From positions 1,054,001 to 1,118,000 of the forward strand of contig CP087215.1 in the NCBI GenBank assembly GCA_020912385.1: DNA of 64,000 nucleotides, in the 5' to 3' direction. This stretch comes from Neofusicoccum parvum (lineage: Eukaryota; Ascomycota; Dothideomycetes; Botryosphaeriales; Botryosphaeriaceae). Under the pieces are notes generated by a model. That model saw only the letters and a program-made list of their open reading frames with translations, made no database searches and was not told the origin of the DNA. Shown here piece by piece: positions 34,630-46,145 of the stretch. Position numbers and translations under genes: made by a program. How positions within the stretch are numbered: position 1 is the first letter of the stretch; every line of letters begins with the position of its first letter.

Positions 34630-35610
34630 ATGGACTACTATATCCTTCTCACCTGGCTCTTTTTCATGATCACCTACACACCGGTTGATGCACTCAAGAA
34701 TGTCCAATTACAGACGTTACACCAATTTCCATACGGGACATGGGCCGAAAATCTAGCGGTGCGAGAAGATGGATGCATCCTCGTTACTTTGCTAAACGCG
34801 GCTGAGCTCTGGCAAGTTGATCCAGTCAATGGCACAGCTGCCAAGCTTATTCAACGTTTCCCGGATGCAACGGGCCTGTCTGACATCGCCAAACTCGCTC
34901 CAGATACCTTTGCAGTCCTTGCGGGGAACATTTCACTTTCAACCCTGGCTGCGGATCCCGGCTCATTCAAACTTTGGACGTTGCGATTCCGCGGCCCAGA
35001 AGTCGAGCTCGTCAGAGCCAGCACACTGCTGGACGTGTCAAGTCCCAATGGCATAGCGACAATTGATGCAGAGAAGGGAATCGTACTCATCGCAGACTGT
35101 GGTCTTGGTGTCGTTTGGCGCGTCGATACAAGAAGCGGGATATACGAGATTGTCCTGGAAGATGAGACACTAAAGCCGACGAATGCAACCTACACTCTCG
35201 GTGTCAATGGAATCCAATACGTGGACGGATACCTGTACTACGACAACACCAATAAAGCGCTTATCGGTCGCGTTCCCATTCATCCCACGTCAGGCAGACC
35301 AACGGGGCCGTACGAAGTGCTTGCCAAGGAAGTCGTTGGCGATGGCTTAGTAGTAACGGAAAGCAGAGCCACCCTTGTTGCGTCAAACCCGCTGAATACG
35401 ATTGTGGAAGTTTCCCGGAATGGATCGCAACAATCTGTTGTTGGAGATGCCAATTCTGCCCTGATAGCCGGGCCGACAGCTATTGTCAACGGAGGCGGGC
35501 AAGGTCGTCATGGGGATGTATTCTTCATCACCACGAGCGGCGCGATCGCCAGTCCAATCAATGGTACTTACTCGGAAGGTGGAAAAGTCATGGCTCTCTA
35601 TTTAGCATAG
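34630..35610 (+). CDS. Secreted six-bladed beta-propeller (SMP-30/gluconolactonase-like)
   Basis: Single-exon protein of 326 aa with an N-terminal signal/hydrophobic segment (MDYYILLTWLFFMITY). Repeated strands of the propeller type include AENLAVREDGCILVT, PNGIATIDAEKGIVLIAD, GVNGIQYVDGYLYY and GDGLVVTES. The arrangement matches fungal SMP-30/strictosidine-synthase-like proteins. A subgroup of these in biosynthetic clusters has been reported as hetero-Diels-Alderases, while others have unknown roles, so the reaction is open. The calcium-ligand pattern of true gluconolactonases is not evident to me. N-glycosylation sites (NGT, NIS, NAT, NGS) fit secretion. Confidence 0.8.
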   Translation: MDYYILLTWLFFMITYTPVDALKNVQLQTLHQFPYGTWAENLAVREDGCILVTLLNAAELWQVDPVNGTAAKLIQRFPDATGLSDIAKLAPDTFAVLAGNISLSTLAADPGSFKLWTLRFRGPEVELVRASTLLDVSSPNGIATIDAEKGIVLIADCGLGVVWRVDTRSGIYEIVLEDETLKPTNATYTLGVNGIQYVDGYLYYDNTNKALIGRVPIHPTSGRPTGPYEVLAKEVVGDGLVVTESRATLVASNPLNTIVEVSRNGSQQSVVGDANSALIAGPTAIVNGGGQGRHGDVFFITTSGAIASPINGTYSEGGKVMALYLA

Positions 35611-36563
35611 CCTCTTAGGAGCGAACACGCTAGCTATTTAGGTTATACGAGAGCTGATGCACTGCCTGATATCTCTTGGAGTCTTCGACTGGGAGGTCAA
35701 TCCACTCACCATAGAATCAAATAAATACTACTCGTCAGGTTTTATATCCCTTAGATCTGTGATGATTTGTCGCGCTTGTATTCTATCCCGGCCGCCCGCT
35801 CCTCGGGCAAAATTCAGAAACTCAAGCACAGCGAGACTGCATTTATTAGCGTAGTGACAACCGGTGAGGCCTGGCTGTGCTCTCTACCGCGCTGAAAAGC
35901 GGTCTCCAAGAGCTGTGTAGAGGGGATATCGGCGTCGTACGACGGGCGGAGTATGCGCCTGCTGGCTCCGTTTGGCTATGGACGAGCACGCCCCGGGTCC
36001 AGACGCGGCTATATAGCGGTGAGAGTCTAAGCGCAGAGGGTAGCAGAGGCCGTGCGGGCGGAAGCACGATAAAAAATGTCAGAGGGGGAGGCGGGCGAGG
36101 TGGTCCGGCTGTGTGCTGGATGCCCACGTGGTGTCATCGTTGGCATGAAAATACTGACGGGTTCAAGAGGTGCGGTTAATCGGGATATGGCGTGTAACCA
36201 AACGTGCAATAAAAGGAGGTCAAGTGATAGATTGCTGGGTAAGCATGTTCAGAATCTCGGCTGACTCATTCTAGCCTGGACGTTCTACGTACCCTCTGCA
36301 TTGTTGATATGATCAGGGTGCTCCTCAATCCACAGTACTACCAAGAAGTTCTCCGGATGCCTTTCGATCACGACTGTATTCAAAGCTGCCGGCATTGAAC
36401 TAGTTCTTGTTGTGTTCGTGGGCCTTTTGACCGGGTATCGTCTCGCTTATCCGGCACCAATTACGTGAGTCACTAGCAGTGAGTCAGAGGGTGCTTGAGA
36501 GCTCCAGCCTTAAAGTCGAGCCTCATGATCGCACTACGAATAATGAGGATATCGTATACAATC
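35611..36563. other. Intergenic region, no gene seen
   Basis: 3' flank of the propeller gene and upstream region of the GNAT gene. Only short frames are present. An in-frame ATG at 36525 could start the next gene. Confidence 0.4.
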
Positions 36564-37325
36564 ATGATTGAACCTGCGAAAACCCCTGCGGCGCTGACCG
36601 ATGTATCTGCAGATCAAAATGCAGTCTCCCGTATCATTGCTGTCGTTGGATCCGCATTTGTGACGGTTCCCATGGCCAGGTCCTTCATTGTCGAGCTCGA
36701 CAAGTCTCCACCTCCCTATCCCGAGTTCATCCCGAAAGAGCGGCTGGAAAAGTACTTCGAACCCAGAATCAGGTCCTTAGCCAGCTCCGGTGCCTCGTTC
36801 GTCCAATCAGGAAACTACTCCGCGGTCGCAATATGGCACCCTCCCGGATTCAAAACACCACACCAAACTACGCCACCGCCACCATTAAGGCAGGAAAAGG
36901 AGGACAAGATCAGCGATGCGAAGGCCCGACACATGGCTTACTCAGCAGAACCGAATGACGAGCAGCCTCAAGGCATAACCACCATTCGGACGACATCAGG
37001 CTCCTGTGCCACGTTACGCCCATACTACGGACTGCTTTTCCTGGCGCGAGACCCCGACTCGCCTCCAGTTCCAGGTGCAATATCCGCTGTTGTTCGTCCG
37101 TTCTTGGAAAAGGCTCGCAGAGAAGGCGTAGCAGTGTGGTTGGAAGCCTCGGGCCCGCAGGCCATGGCAGTGTACGAGCATTTTGGCTTCAGATTTGTGG
37201 AAAAGATCACGGTCGGGATTGGCACGCATGGGACACACGGCTGGCCGGAGGAGGGTGGGGAGGGTGTCAGTGTCTGGGCGATGTTATGGGAGCCACAAGG
37301 ATCAGGTGGGCACGTTTGCTGTTGA
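36564..37325 (+). CDS. GNAT-family N-acetyltransferase-like protein
   Basis: Single-exon protein of 253 aa resembling fungal GNAT-fold proteins. The C-terminal half holds the fold: PYYGLLFLARDP (beta 4), PGAISAVVRPFLEKARREG (acetyl-CoA-side helix), VAVWLEASGPQAMAVYEHFGF (beta 5 and the YxxxGF helix), then a final strand WAMLWEP. The N-terminal half has the usual VPMARSFIVELDK lead-in. A Pro/Lys-rich linker is near 110-130. The typical Q/R-x-x-G-x-G/A loop is weak (DPDSPPVPGA), so activity is uncertain. The start could be 36525 (13 codons earlier). Confidence 0.72.
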   Translation: MIEPAKTPAALTDVSADQNAVSRIIAVVGSAFVTVPMARSFIVELDKSPPPYPEFIPKERLEKYFEPRIRSLASSGASFVQSGNYSAVAIWHPPGFKTPHQTTPPPPLRQEKEDKISDAKARHMAYSAEPNDEQPQGITTIRTTSGSCATLRPYYGLLFLARDPDSPPVPGAISAVVRPFLEKARREGVAVWLEASGPQAMAVYEHFGFRFVEKITVGIGTHGTHGWPEEGGEGVSVWAMLWEPQGSGGHVCC

Positions 37326-38559
37326 ATTTCGTAGATCCAAGATTTCTGGGAAATGATGACTCGGAGTGTTGAATGAACAAAGAAATACGTATGGCTTCGC
37401 ATCACCACGCCACGCACAAAAACATCACTCATCGGGATGCAAGCCACTCAAATACTTCAGCGCAGATGGACGAAATTGCTACTGAATCTGGTAGAAGCTG
37501 TTCGTTTCCAGTTTGTTCTTCCCGAAAATATACACAATGACAAATTTTCGCGTGCCAAACCAAGACATGCCTGCTAGTGAAACCCCTCATCCAATATTTG
37601 CGCAGTTGCTGATTCCTTTTGACATGTTGAAGCATCCATGTACCCTTTTCTTCTTGCATGACGAGTGGGCGTTATCGAAGTGATCATATGAATGCCAGTA
37701 TCCGAGCAGAGGTAAAGCAAGAACAAGAAAAAAAAAAAAAAGAAAACAGCCAAGTTCTAGCGTGGTCGATGGAGATAAATCAGCGCCCTTGTGGGTTTCA
37801 CAGTTTCAGCTATGGTAGTCATCAGAAACTTTCACCGGCTGACCGGGAACCAGAGCCGCACTAAAGATCAGCCATGTTCATCATTTACTAATTTGGATAC
37901 TCTCGTTCAGATCAGGTTCGCAAGTGCTGCATCGACTCTATGGACGGCGCGAACATCAAACCAGACGCTCGGGGAACATGCCGTTGCCGCTAGGACCCTA
38001 GGCATTAAAGAAAATATTAGCGGGAGATTACGCCGTTTTTGACAAGACAAGCTTGTGCAGAATTGCTTGCGGTGTCGAAGGAACCTCCATGGCCGTTACA
38101 AAGTAAATTTGAAAACATAGTTTGAGCTAACTCGACGGGGCAATACTCCCTGGTCCAGGCCAGCGTTGTGGGTCGCCAAACTGTTACAGGTTCGTCAAAA
38201 GCGACCTATAGCTGAACATCCAAGTGTCCATCAGCCGAGGCTTTTGCTGTATGTATCCATAGCTACGGAGCCACTGTTTCGTCGCGGCAGGGAAAACGCA
38301 TAGGCCTGTGCAACTACGCCACGCGAGTGGATGGGGGTGCACACCGGACGCCTGATCCAGCCATGGAAACCTCATTTTTTTTGGGAGGCCTCGGTACTGC
38401 AACTTGAAGGAGGTGCAACCTTATTGCCCATTTTCGTTATAAGTTGTGGTGGAAACGGCCGAAGAGGATGTTTCCCACTAAGACTCCCCAGGCTGCCTGT
38501 TCTCTGCAATTCGATCATTCTTTCATTCCTCTTTTGCAACCAGTCACTCTTTTTCCAAA
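37326..38559. other. Intergenic region, no gene seen
   Basis: Contains a 14-base A run (37728-37741). The last 100 bp before the cutinase ATG is pyrimidine-rich (TTCTTTCATTCCTC), typical of a fungal leader. Confidence 0.45.
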
Positions 38560-39297
38560 ATGAAAGGCCTCTTCCACATGCTCATTCTCACCGCCGGTCT
38601 TGCGGCTGCAAAACCCCTTCCAGGACGTCTTGATGTCTCCGTGGACAGCCAAAGTCCGGGGCTTGTCGCCCGCGCCTTCAGTTCCTCGACGCAGAATGAT
38701 CTAGCCAGTGGCTCACCGTGCAAGAAGGTAGCTCTGATCTTCGCACGCGGCACTTCCGAAATGGGCAATATGGGTAGCGTAGTCGGCCCTCCGTTGGCGA
38801 CGAACCTGGCATCGAGCGTGGGCTCCGATAGCCTTGCTGTTCAAGGTGTCGAATACGCTGCCTCTGCCTCGGGCGCAGCCTCGGGTGGCGATACGGCCGG
38901 CGCGCAGAAGATGGCACAACTGGCAACCGACGTGGTCAAGAAGTGCCCAGACACCCAGGTGGTCCTCGCTGGGTACAGCCAGGGCGCGCAGCTCGTGCAC
39001 AAGGCGGGCGCACAGCTGGACAGTACCACAGCAGCAAAGGTCAAGGCCGTCACGGTATTTGGCGACCCAATGAAGGGACAGGCGATCAAGAACATCGATG
39101 CCAGCAAGGTGAAGACGTTCTGTAATGATGTAAGTTGGACGGAGAGTTGCGGAGAGAGCGATACCAATGCTGACGACTTCCAACAATAGGGCGATCAAGT
39201 CTGCAACGGGATGTTTGCCATCACGCAAGCCCATCTGCAGTATGGTTCGGATACTCCTGCGGCTGCCAGCTTTATCAAGGGCAAAGTCTCGGTGTGA
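38560..39297 (+). CDS. Cutinase
   Basis: Secreted serine esterase that hydrolyses the plant cuticle polyester, 225 aa. Exons are 38560-39129 and 39190-39297; the intron falls just before the catalytic Asp, and splicing gives FCNDGDQVCNG. The signal peptide (MKGLFHMLILTAGLAAA) is followed by a short propeptide. Catalytic triad by motif: Ser140 (AGYSQGAQLV), Asp192 (GDQVC) and His205 (QAHLQYG). The family start FARGTSEMGNMG and the oxyanion region are present, and the Cys pairs expected of cutinases are seen. Length fits the family. Neighbouring secreted proteins suggest a plant-associated or litter lifestyle. Confidence 0.95.
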
Positions 39298-39866
39298 GCC
39301 ACCGTTCGGGGTCACACCGATGGGGAGTGAATGAGGGCGTCTTGGTGTGAGGAATTCAACATTCCTGCGGCCTCGTCTTAATTTTCGGTAGCTTTGTTAT
39401 CATGTATTTTAGCATTCATGAGTATTTAGAACTTATGGAAATCAAGCCATTGCGGGGGGATAGTTGTTATGTAGATTTGCATGCACTCGCAATGTTTCGA
39501 AAATCAGAGGACGACCTGGAGTTTGAGTTTCATGTGTGGAGTCCCGAGCTCTTTCAGTGCACAAGAGGGAGTGTTCGCTTGATTTTGACCTGATTCATCC
39601 ACTACAGAACAGGGCATATGGCATTTTAGAAGAAGATTGAGACGGAATTGAAGGTCCACGTTGAGAACTCTAGGCGGTGTGAGAAACGGTGTATGTTTAG
39701 CGTCTTGAATGATGATCAAGAACGGCAAAGCGGGGGTGTAGGCCGTAATAATGAGTCAAAGCCTCCCTGAGTCAGCTACGCGACCCGGCTCGATAAGTCC
39801 TCGTACAACGCCCACCTGTCTCTCGGGCACTCTATCATCGAATCCTCCTCAACACGAAGACCCGGT
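39298..39866. other. Intergenic region, no gene seen
   Basis: Cutinase 3' flank and promoter region of the Thg1-like gene. Nothing coding. Confidence 0.45.
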
Positions 39867-40709
39867 ATGGAGGAACTGATAGAGGTCTCGCCACCGCCGT
39901 CGCTTGCCTCGCGCATGAAGGGCTACGAATCCGCGATAGAACTGCATCTTGTCCCCGATGCACCCGCCATACTCCGCCTCGATGGCCATACTTTCTCCAA
40001 ATTCACTGCGCCCTTCAGAAAACCCTTCGATGAATGGCTGCACACTGCAATGGTCAATACGTGCGCCGACCTGCTGGGAGCATGGCCAGCTGCCTCGCTC
40101 GCGTACACACAGTCGGACGAGATCACGCTCGTCTTCCCCAACGGAGTTGGGCATTTCAATGAACGCGCAATGAAGATCGCAAGTCTGGCCGCTGGCTTTT
40201 GTTCAGTGCACTTCCAGTCCAACCTTGTTGCTGCTCTTGCCGAAACACCCGAGCCCGCCGTGAAAGGATTCACCCTCGGTAACGCCATGGGTCGCTACTC
40301 GCCACCGCTGCCGTACTTTGACGGCCGCATCTTCAACGTCCCCAGCCCAGAAGAATGTGTAAACAACATCCTGTGGCGGTGCCGTGGCGATGCTATACGC
40401 AACAGTGTTGCTGCTTTTGCGCGAAGCTTGTTCTCGACCACGCAGCTACATGGCAAGCACACCGACGAGATGATTGAGATGGCAAAGCGGGAGAAGGGAA
40501 TCGTTTATGAAGACGCCGTACCTCAGTGGGCAATGGAAGGATCAATGGTCAAGAGAGCCCTGGTCTACATTGAGGGAGTTGATGGAAAGACGGGGGAGAA
40601 GACTCTGGCAACGCGGACGAAGATGAGGTGTGAAGATAGAGGTATAAGGGCGTTTTCGGAGGAGAATGTGAAGCTTGTAATAGAGAAGCATTGGCCTACC
40701 GTAAAGTAG
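39867..40709 (+). CDS. Thg1-like protein (3'-5' nucleotidyltransferase, TLP-type)
   Basis: Single-exon protein of 280 aa of the tRNA-His guanylyltransferase superfamily, whose members add nucleotides to RNA 5' ends in the 3'-5' direction. Palm-domain carboxylates are in place: Asp39 (LRLDGHTFSKF) and Asp84/Glu85 (TQSDEITLVF). The later block DAIRNSVAAFARSLF followed by QLHGKHTDEM resembles bacterial/archaeal-type Thg1-like proteins (TLPs) more than eukaryotic Thg1, which carries HINNLYN there. So it may be a TLP that repairs or edits RNA 5' ends, not the essential tRNA-His enzyme; this is inference from motifs. No transit peptide is obvious. It is convergent with an SDR 139 bp away. Confidence 0.85.
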   Translation: MEELIEVSPPPSLASRMKGYESAIELHLVPDAPAILRLDGHTFSKFTAPFRKPFDEWLHTAMVNTCADLLGAWPAASLAYTQSDEITLVFPNGVGHFNERAMKIASLAAGFCSVHFQSNLVAALAETPEPAVKGFTLGNAMGRYSPPLPYFDGRIFNVPSPEECVNNILWRCRGDAIRNSVAAFARSLFSTTQLHGKHTDEMIEMAKREKGIVYEDAVPQWAMEGSMVKRALVYIEGVDGKTGEKTLATRTKMRCEDRGIRAFSEENVKLVIEKHWPTVK

Positions 40710-40848
40710 AGTTCAATTCCATACATCACGGCTGTTGTTCTGCATTTCGTTACAGTGTTTACTGTGCTCATCATAGAATCTCCCCATGATTTATCTTCTA
40801 TCAATACTGCTGCGTTGCCTTTTCTATGGTCGTCATTTTGTTCATTAT

Positions 40849-41777
40849 CTATGCTAAAATGCCTCCATCAACTTCATGAACCGCACCCGTGATGTACGAG
40901 CTGTTATTGCTCAGCAGCCAAGCAATCAACTCTGCTACTTCCTCAGGCTCGCCAGCGCGGCCGAGCGGGGCAAGCTTGTTCCACTCATGCTGGCCCTCTT
41001 TCGCGCCTGGTCTGTCCAGCGTCATGGGCGTAAGGATGACACCGCTGTTTATAAAAGCGTCTCATTAGTTGCAGAACTTTAATCGCCCTAGAGCTGCCTG
41101 GAAGAAATATTGAAGACGGAGAGAAGATAAACAGCATTAACTGGGAGATAGGAGAGCGAAAGCTCGAGATAGACTTACGGCGCAATGGCATTTACTCGAA
41201 TGCCCCATTCACCCACCTCTCTCGCCACGCTTTTTGTCAACCCCACGACACCATGCTTTGCCGCGGCGTATGCGCTTGCCCGCGGACTGCCTTTCAAGCC
41301 AATAATGCTTGAGGCGTTGACGATTGAGAAACCACCGGGACCTCCCTCGCTGATCTTCTTTGCAACTCGCTTGATCTCTCTGACTTCTTCGCTAACACAG
41401 ACCATGGCACCTGTAAGATTTACCCCCAATACTCGTTCCCATTCCTCGTCCGGCGTTTCATCCACTGTCTTGACGTTCAGGCCTTCGTTGATGACTCCAG
41501 CAAGGTTTGCTGCCCCCGTCAGGGTTCCGAACTCTTCCGTAGTAGCCTTGATCCAGGCTGCCACTGCGCCTCGGTCGCGGACATCAAGAGGGGTAACCAT
41601 AACACGAGCACCGGGAGTCTTCGTGCGGATGGAAGATTTCGCCTTGGCAAGGGAGTCGGCGTTGACGTCCGCCAGAGAAACAGCAGCCCCACGGGCAGCG
41701 AGGAGATGGGCGGTAGCAAGGCCAATCCCTGATCCGCCGCCCGTAATAGCAATGACTTTATCGGTGAATGAAGCCAT
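40849..41777 (-). CDS. Short-chain dehydrogenase (3-oxoacyl-ACP reductase-like SDR)
   Basis: Classical SDR of 264 aa. Exons are 41179-41777 and 40849-41044, with a 134-nt intron, long for this window. TGGGSGIG is at residues 12-19, Ser156 precedes the active site, and the catalytic residues are Tyr170 and Lys174 (SAYAAAKHG). The usual NNAG is NLAG (91-94), a common tolerated variant. The C-terminal exon gives [20 protein letters not shown] and [12 protein letters not shown], the classic end of FabG-like proteins. The substrate is unknown. Confidence 0.9.
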
Positions 41778-43577
41778 GTTGTGTTGTGACGGATGCTAAA
41801 ATAAAGGCGGTGATTCGCTCCAAGCTTGAAATTTGAGATGCCACTAATTTTCTCGTACAATTGCTTCTGATCAGACTTCTCGCAAAGCTGTGCGCGTCGA
41901 CTCGTCGAGGCTGGGCCTGGTGTATGTCGTTGGCTGGCAGGATCCGGTGATCTCCTCTTTCAGCACAGGTCAAGCGAGCACGGGGAGCATGTCAGTATTT
42001 GTAGGAGCCGGGCAGCGTCGGATACTTCTCTTCCGTGTTCGTGACCCTTCCTGATTGGACTTGGTCCAGTGTCCAGACGCGCATCTTTCGATGCGACGAG
42101 TCAGTTTGAATGCGCGCCTTGCCTACTGCTGCACTGTCTGGGCGGAGATACTTGCGCAAGTGGGCTTGGGTCGGCCGCCGGAGAAATGCCCGTGGGCTGA
42201 AGAAACCCGCTGTTGCCGTACCATCTTGGCCCCACGCTCTTCAGCCAAGATCTACATGCTACGCCGCAGCCCTGCATGGAAAATTCTCCCTCTGCTGCGA
42301 GCATAGTGCAACGCGTCTTGAAATCACGTACGTGGTGATGCACATTTTTAGCACTCGAAAGTATCTGTTCACGGCGACCAAGAGCTTTGTTGCTCTTCGC
42401 CCTGCGTGTTGGATCACAGGTTGTGAAGCGGGGCAGGCGGGATGCGTGAGGGTGGGCGGCACGCGGCGGGCGGCACGCGGCGCGACGGTGACATGGCAGA
42501 TAGCGGCAACATCCGCGCCGCGGGACTTGACTTCACTATTTTGTTAGCGCGCCGCGGGTGGCGTCTACCACTGCCACTGACGCACTTGCCTAGTGTGTCA
42601 TCATCAACATTGGTAGTGCTTGGAGCCGGGTAAGTGCCGCGCGGCGGCGTTTGAGGTCGGCATCTTCAAAGGTCCATCAAGATTCACCGTTTGAGAAAAT
42701 CTTGACCATTGGCTTGGAGCGAATGCAGCCCAAATATGGCAACACATCGGCTTGAAGAGTTAACTTCACAAAAACTAATCTAATTGTTGTTTCAATCAAG
42801 ATCGATGCCTTGAGGCCGGAACGCTATCCGGCGTGTAATTGTCGGGCAGCAATTGGAGGCGGCAAAACTCTCCAGGGTCAATTCTCAAGAATATGATGTC
42901 CTTGGCGTCTATCAGTCCTGGTGCAGCAGATATAATGGCCCTTCACCGCGTATAGACGTCCTGATCGACAACGTTGGGCTATATACTCGAACCGAAAGGG
43001 CTCTATCTGTCTAGTTGCCAACTTGAAGAGCCAATGACCATGTGACTGGGGAGGGTCACGCTATCAAGCTGTGGATACTGAGCTAGACGTTGAGTGGACC
43101 GAACGTGTAGCTTAGCCATATCAAGTAGTATTAACAACCTCAAAGCGTATCGAAGATTTCATAACTTAGACAGAATCCAGTGTCTTCACGATGTTAGCAA
43201 ATGTGCTATAGAAGTAGTATTACGATGCGGTACGTAGGCTCTAAATAATGATGGTAACTTTGGACTCACCAGGCTTATGTCGGTTTAATCTACGGTGTAA
43301 TGTTTAACACCGAGCTATTCCTCGAACAACTTTACAAGTCTTTAAGTTATGTTCTAGACACAATACAATATAAAGTAGAATAAACTTTTAAAGACATCCT
43401 ACCTCACGATTCCTACATTGATATTCCGCCGTAAGATCCGTTTTAATGTTGTCCGCAAAATACTGCTTCCATTTGAACTTTGATTACTTATGCCTTCACT
43501 CTACCCTGACCTTGAACGTTTCTTAAGACTTAACGTTTATCTCGTCTCTTTAAAACCAGAGTCTCGCGTGAAGGAGA
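41778..43577. other. 1.8-kb gene-poor region
   Basis: 5' flank of the SDR, then a GC-rich patch (42400-42560) followed by AT-rich DNA (42650-43490). No gene is recognised. Confidence 0.4.
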
Positions 43578-45413
43578 TCATTGAATCTCTTTGGATGGCT
43601 CAAAGACTAAACAAGGCCCATCTTCAGGACTCACGGCGCCTTCAACAATTTGCAGCTCCTTTTTCCACGCTATAGACCTCCAAGCAGGAACCTTTTCTTC
43701 AAACAAAATGTCGACCTAAGCAAGAGTCAGGCAGTGTTCCCAAAATACTGTAATAAAACTTACTTCTGCGGTAGAGAGCCCAGCGAGCTCTGGGACACAT
43801 AGGTACGCCCAGATCAGTGAAATGATGGTGGTAGCGAACCATATGTAAGTGATGTTCACACCAAGATTCGCGGCAGTCTCGTCAACAATATACGGTGTAA
43901 CAAATCCAACACCCCACGTTGTGACCCAATACACAATCATGGACAGGGTAGTCGAATGGGTGCGCAGCCGAGCCGAGTATGGCTCAGCCATCAGAAGCCA
44001 GCCTGGCTATATTAGTCTTGAGGGAAACCAGTCAAAAAAGTGGATAACGTACCAGCCGGCCCCCAGCTTGACGCGTAACCTGCAATAAACATGATGGTGC
44101 CAGCGAGAATCATGTTAGTAGATGTGGTGCTTCCCGGAGCAACAGTATGTATAACGGCAGTCAGAATCTCTGACAGGGCCATTACGGCACCACCTGCGAA
44201 CATCAAAGCTCTTCGTCCAATCTTCTCGATCAAGTAGATTGATGGAGCGGTGAAAACACAGTTAGTAATAGCCAGGATCAACGAGATGAGGTAGGCGTTT
44301 TTCACACCAGCCGCTTCGAAAAATGTCACGCCGTACCCGAACCAGAAGTTGATACCAGTGGCAAGCGTCATGAACGCCATACCCACACCGACAAGTGTTC
44401 GGCGAAGATTGGTTTCTCGGAAGCAATCTTTCACGTCCACCTTACCGAAGGAATTCTCCTCGGTCAGCCAGGCCTGAACCTCCTGCAGGGCATTGTGGAG
44501 CTCAGTCGATCCAGGTTGGAGATTCCTCAGAGCAAGAACCGACCTGGTTGCGTCATCGGTCTTGCCCCTTCGGAGCAAAATAGTTGGAGATTCCGGTACG
44601 ATGATTGCTCCCAGAAAGACGAAGAGCGCCAAGCCGAGTTGGAAAGCGATCGTGATTCCTGCGTCTTGGATTTAGTAAGACAACCGAAGGGGTTTGGTCA
44701 GACGCTTACTCCAGGACTTGCTTCCTGAAAGATTCGATGTGGCGAGACTAATGGCGCATGCTACCACATTGCCACATGTCAATACCTGCAAGTATAGGGC
44801 GATCATTCTTCCTCTTGTTGACCCTGATGAGGCTTCGATGAGGTAGACCGGAGTCGTTAGAAATGTCAGCGATGGTGGATTATGCAGTCTAAAGTGAGGC
44901 TTTGCTTACCACGATGGATATTAGTCCAAGGCCTATGCCGTGAACCAGACGAGCGACAATGAAAGCTGACGAGGGAGGGCCGGCGGCTTGCACTGAGACT
45001 CCAACCATACAAGCAATTGCAGCTAGCAAAAAGCTTCCTTTGCGGCCCACTACGTGATGGTTTAGTCTGATTCATGTGAACGTCAGGAACGACGATCAAA
45101 ATATGCATACCTCTGTCTGCAATAGCCGATGCGAGCAAACAACCCACGATCGTTCCCGGGGCAAACATCGACGTGAAGAGAGCACGAGTTCGGGCTGTCA
45201 AATACCAATTGTCCCCGCCATCTTGCCTGACTCCATATTGTTGAATGAAGTCTTCGGATGCGAGCACGCCGTTAAGATACCCCGAGTCGTAGCCGATGAG
45301 CGTGGCTGGTATAAGCGGTTAGCTCACTCGCTTTCCACCAACGAGGAGAAATACAAGATTGTACCTGATGTAAATACCATGCCGAGAGTGACAGCCTGCT
45401 TCAGGGAAACCAT
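43578..45413 (-). CDS. MFS sugar transporter-like, with one non-canonical splice acceptor
   Basis: Twelve-TM major facilitator of the sugar porter family, 503 aa if exons 45365-45413, 45111-45305, 44910-45049, 44710-44854, 44053-44658, 43764-44002 and 43578-43715 are joined. Seen in order: GYDSGYLNGVLAS (TM1), ASAIADR/VGRKGSF (loop 2-3), ARLVHGIGLGLIS, PVYLIEASSGSTRGR, the PESPTILLRRGK loop, FWFGYGVTFFEAAG (TM7), LIEKIGRRALM, and WGPAGWLLMAEPYSARLR. All phases agree across the seven exons, but the acceptor before exon 4 reads CG, not AG (44855-44856), and no AG in a usable phase lies nearby. The gene may therefore be recently inactivated, or splice differently. Otherwise no stop or frameshift is present. 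The sugar is unknown. Confidence 0.78.
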
Positions 45414-46145
45414 GCTGGGCCGACGCAGTTCCGAGAGAGGAACTCAAAGCTCAATGAAGTTTGTGACGATCGCAAATCTTTCAACGGCTTGAGAGAAGAG
45501 ACGCAGTGCTGACGAAACCAAAGTCTTGTGTTTAGAATGAGAATAAATGGAAGAGATTGTGAAGTTATAGGAAATGTCTTATCGGTTTTCCTAAGTCCGC
45601 GACGAAGTGGTAGTGGTAAGATACTTATCGCGGTGGCGATTCGCATCATCGGCGTGTCAGTAGCCACGGACTGCTAAGGAATATGCATTCCTATCGAATG
45701 CAAAAGAAACTTTATTATATTCATTGGGAAATAGACGAATACCTTCTGATAAGCATGAGCCACGTCACGTAGTGATGCGGTCTGATCGGAAACGTTATCG
45801 GGCGGAATGCGTATTCCGCGCTAATATCCCAGAGGTTATGAGCCTTTCGAATTGCAAAGCTTGAATACATTGAGACCATAAAGATATGATAAGCGCTGTC
45901 AACGACTGAGAGTAGCACAATGGAAAATTTCACATGGAGCAGTGGCTGGCGTGACATGTATGCACATTTTCTAAGTGACAAGTATTTAAAAATGAATCAA
46001 AACTCTTCCAAGATCCTTGCCAAGATGAGTCTCCCAGGATTTTGCTCGTCTTTCTACTCTCAGCAAACGAAAGTGATCCGGAATGCAAAAAGAACAAAGC
46101 TAGACTCCTGAAACTACGGTAGCATGGGAGATAGTCTTTGCCGGA
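45414..46145. other. Intergenic region, no gene seen
   Basis: 5' flank of the MFS gene and 3' flank of the LPMO gene (both minus). AT-rich from 45700 on. Confidence 0.45.
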
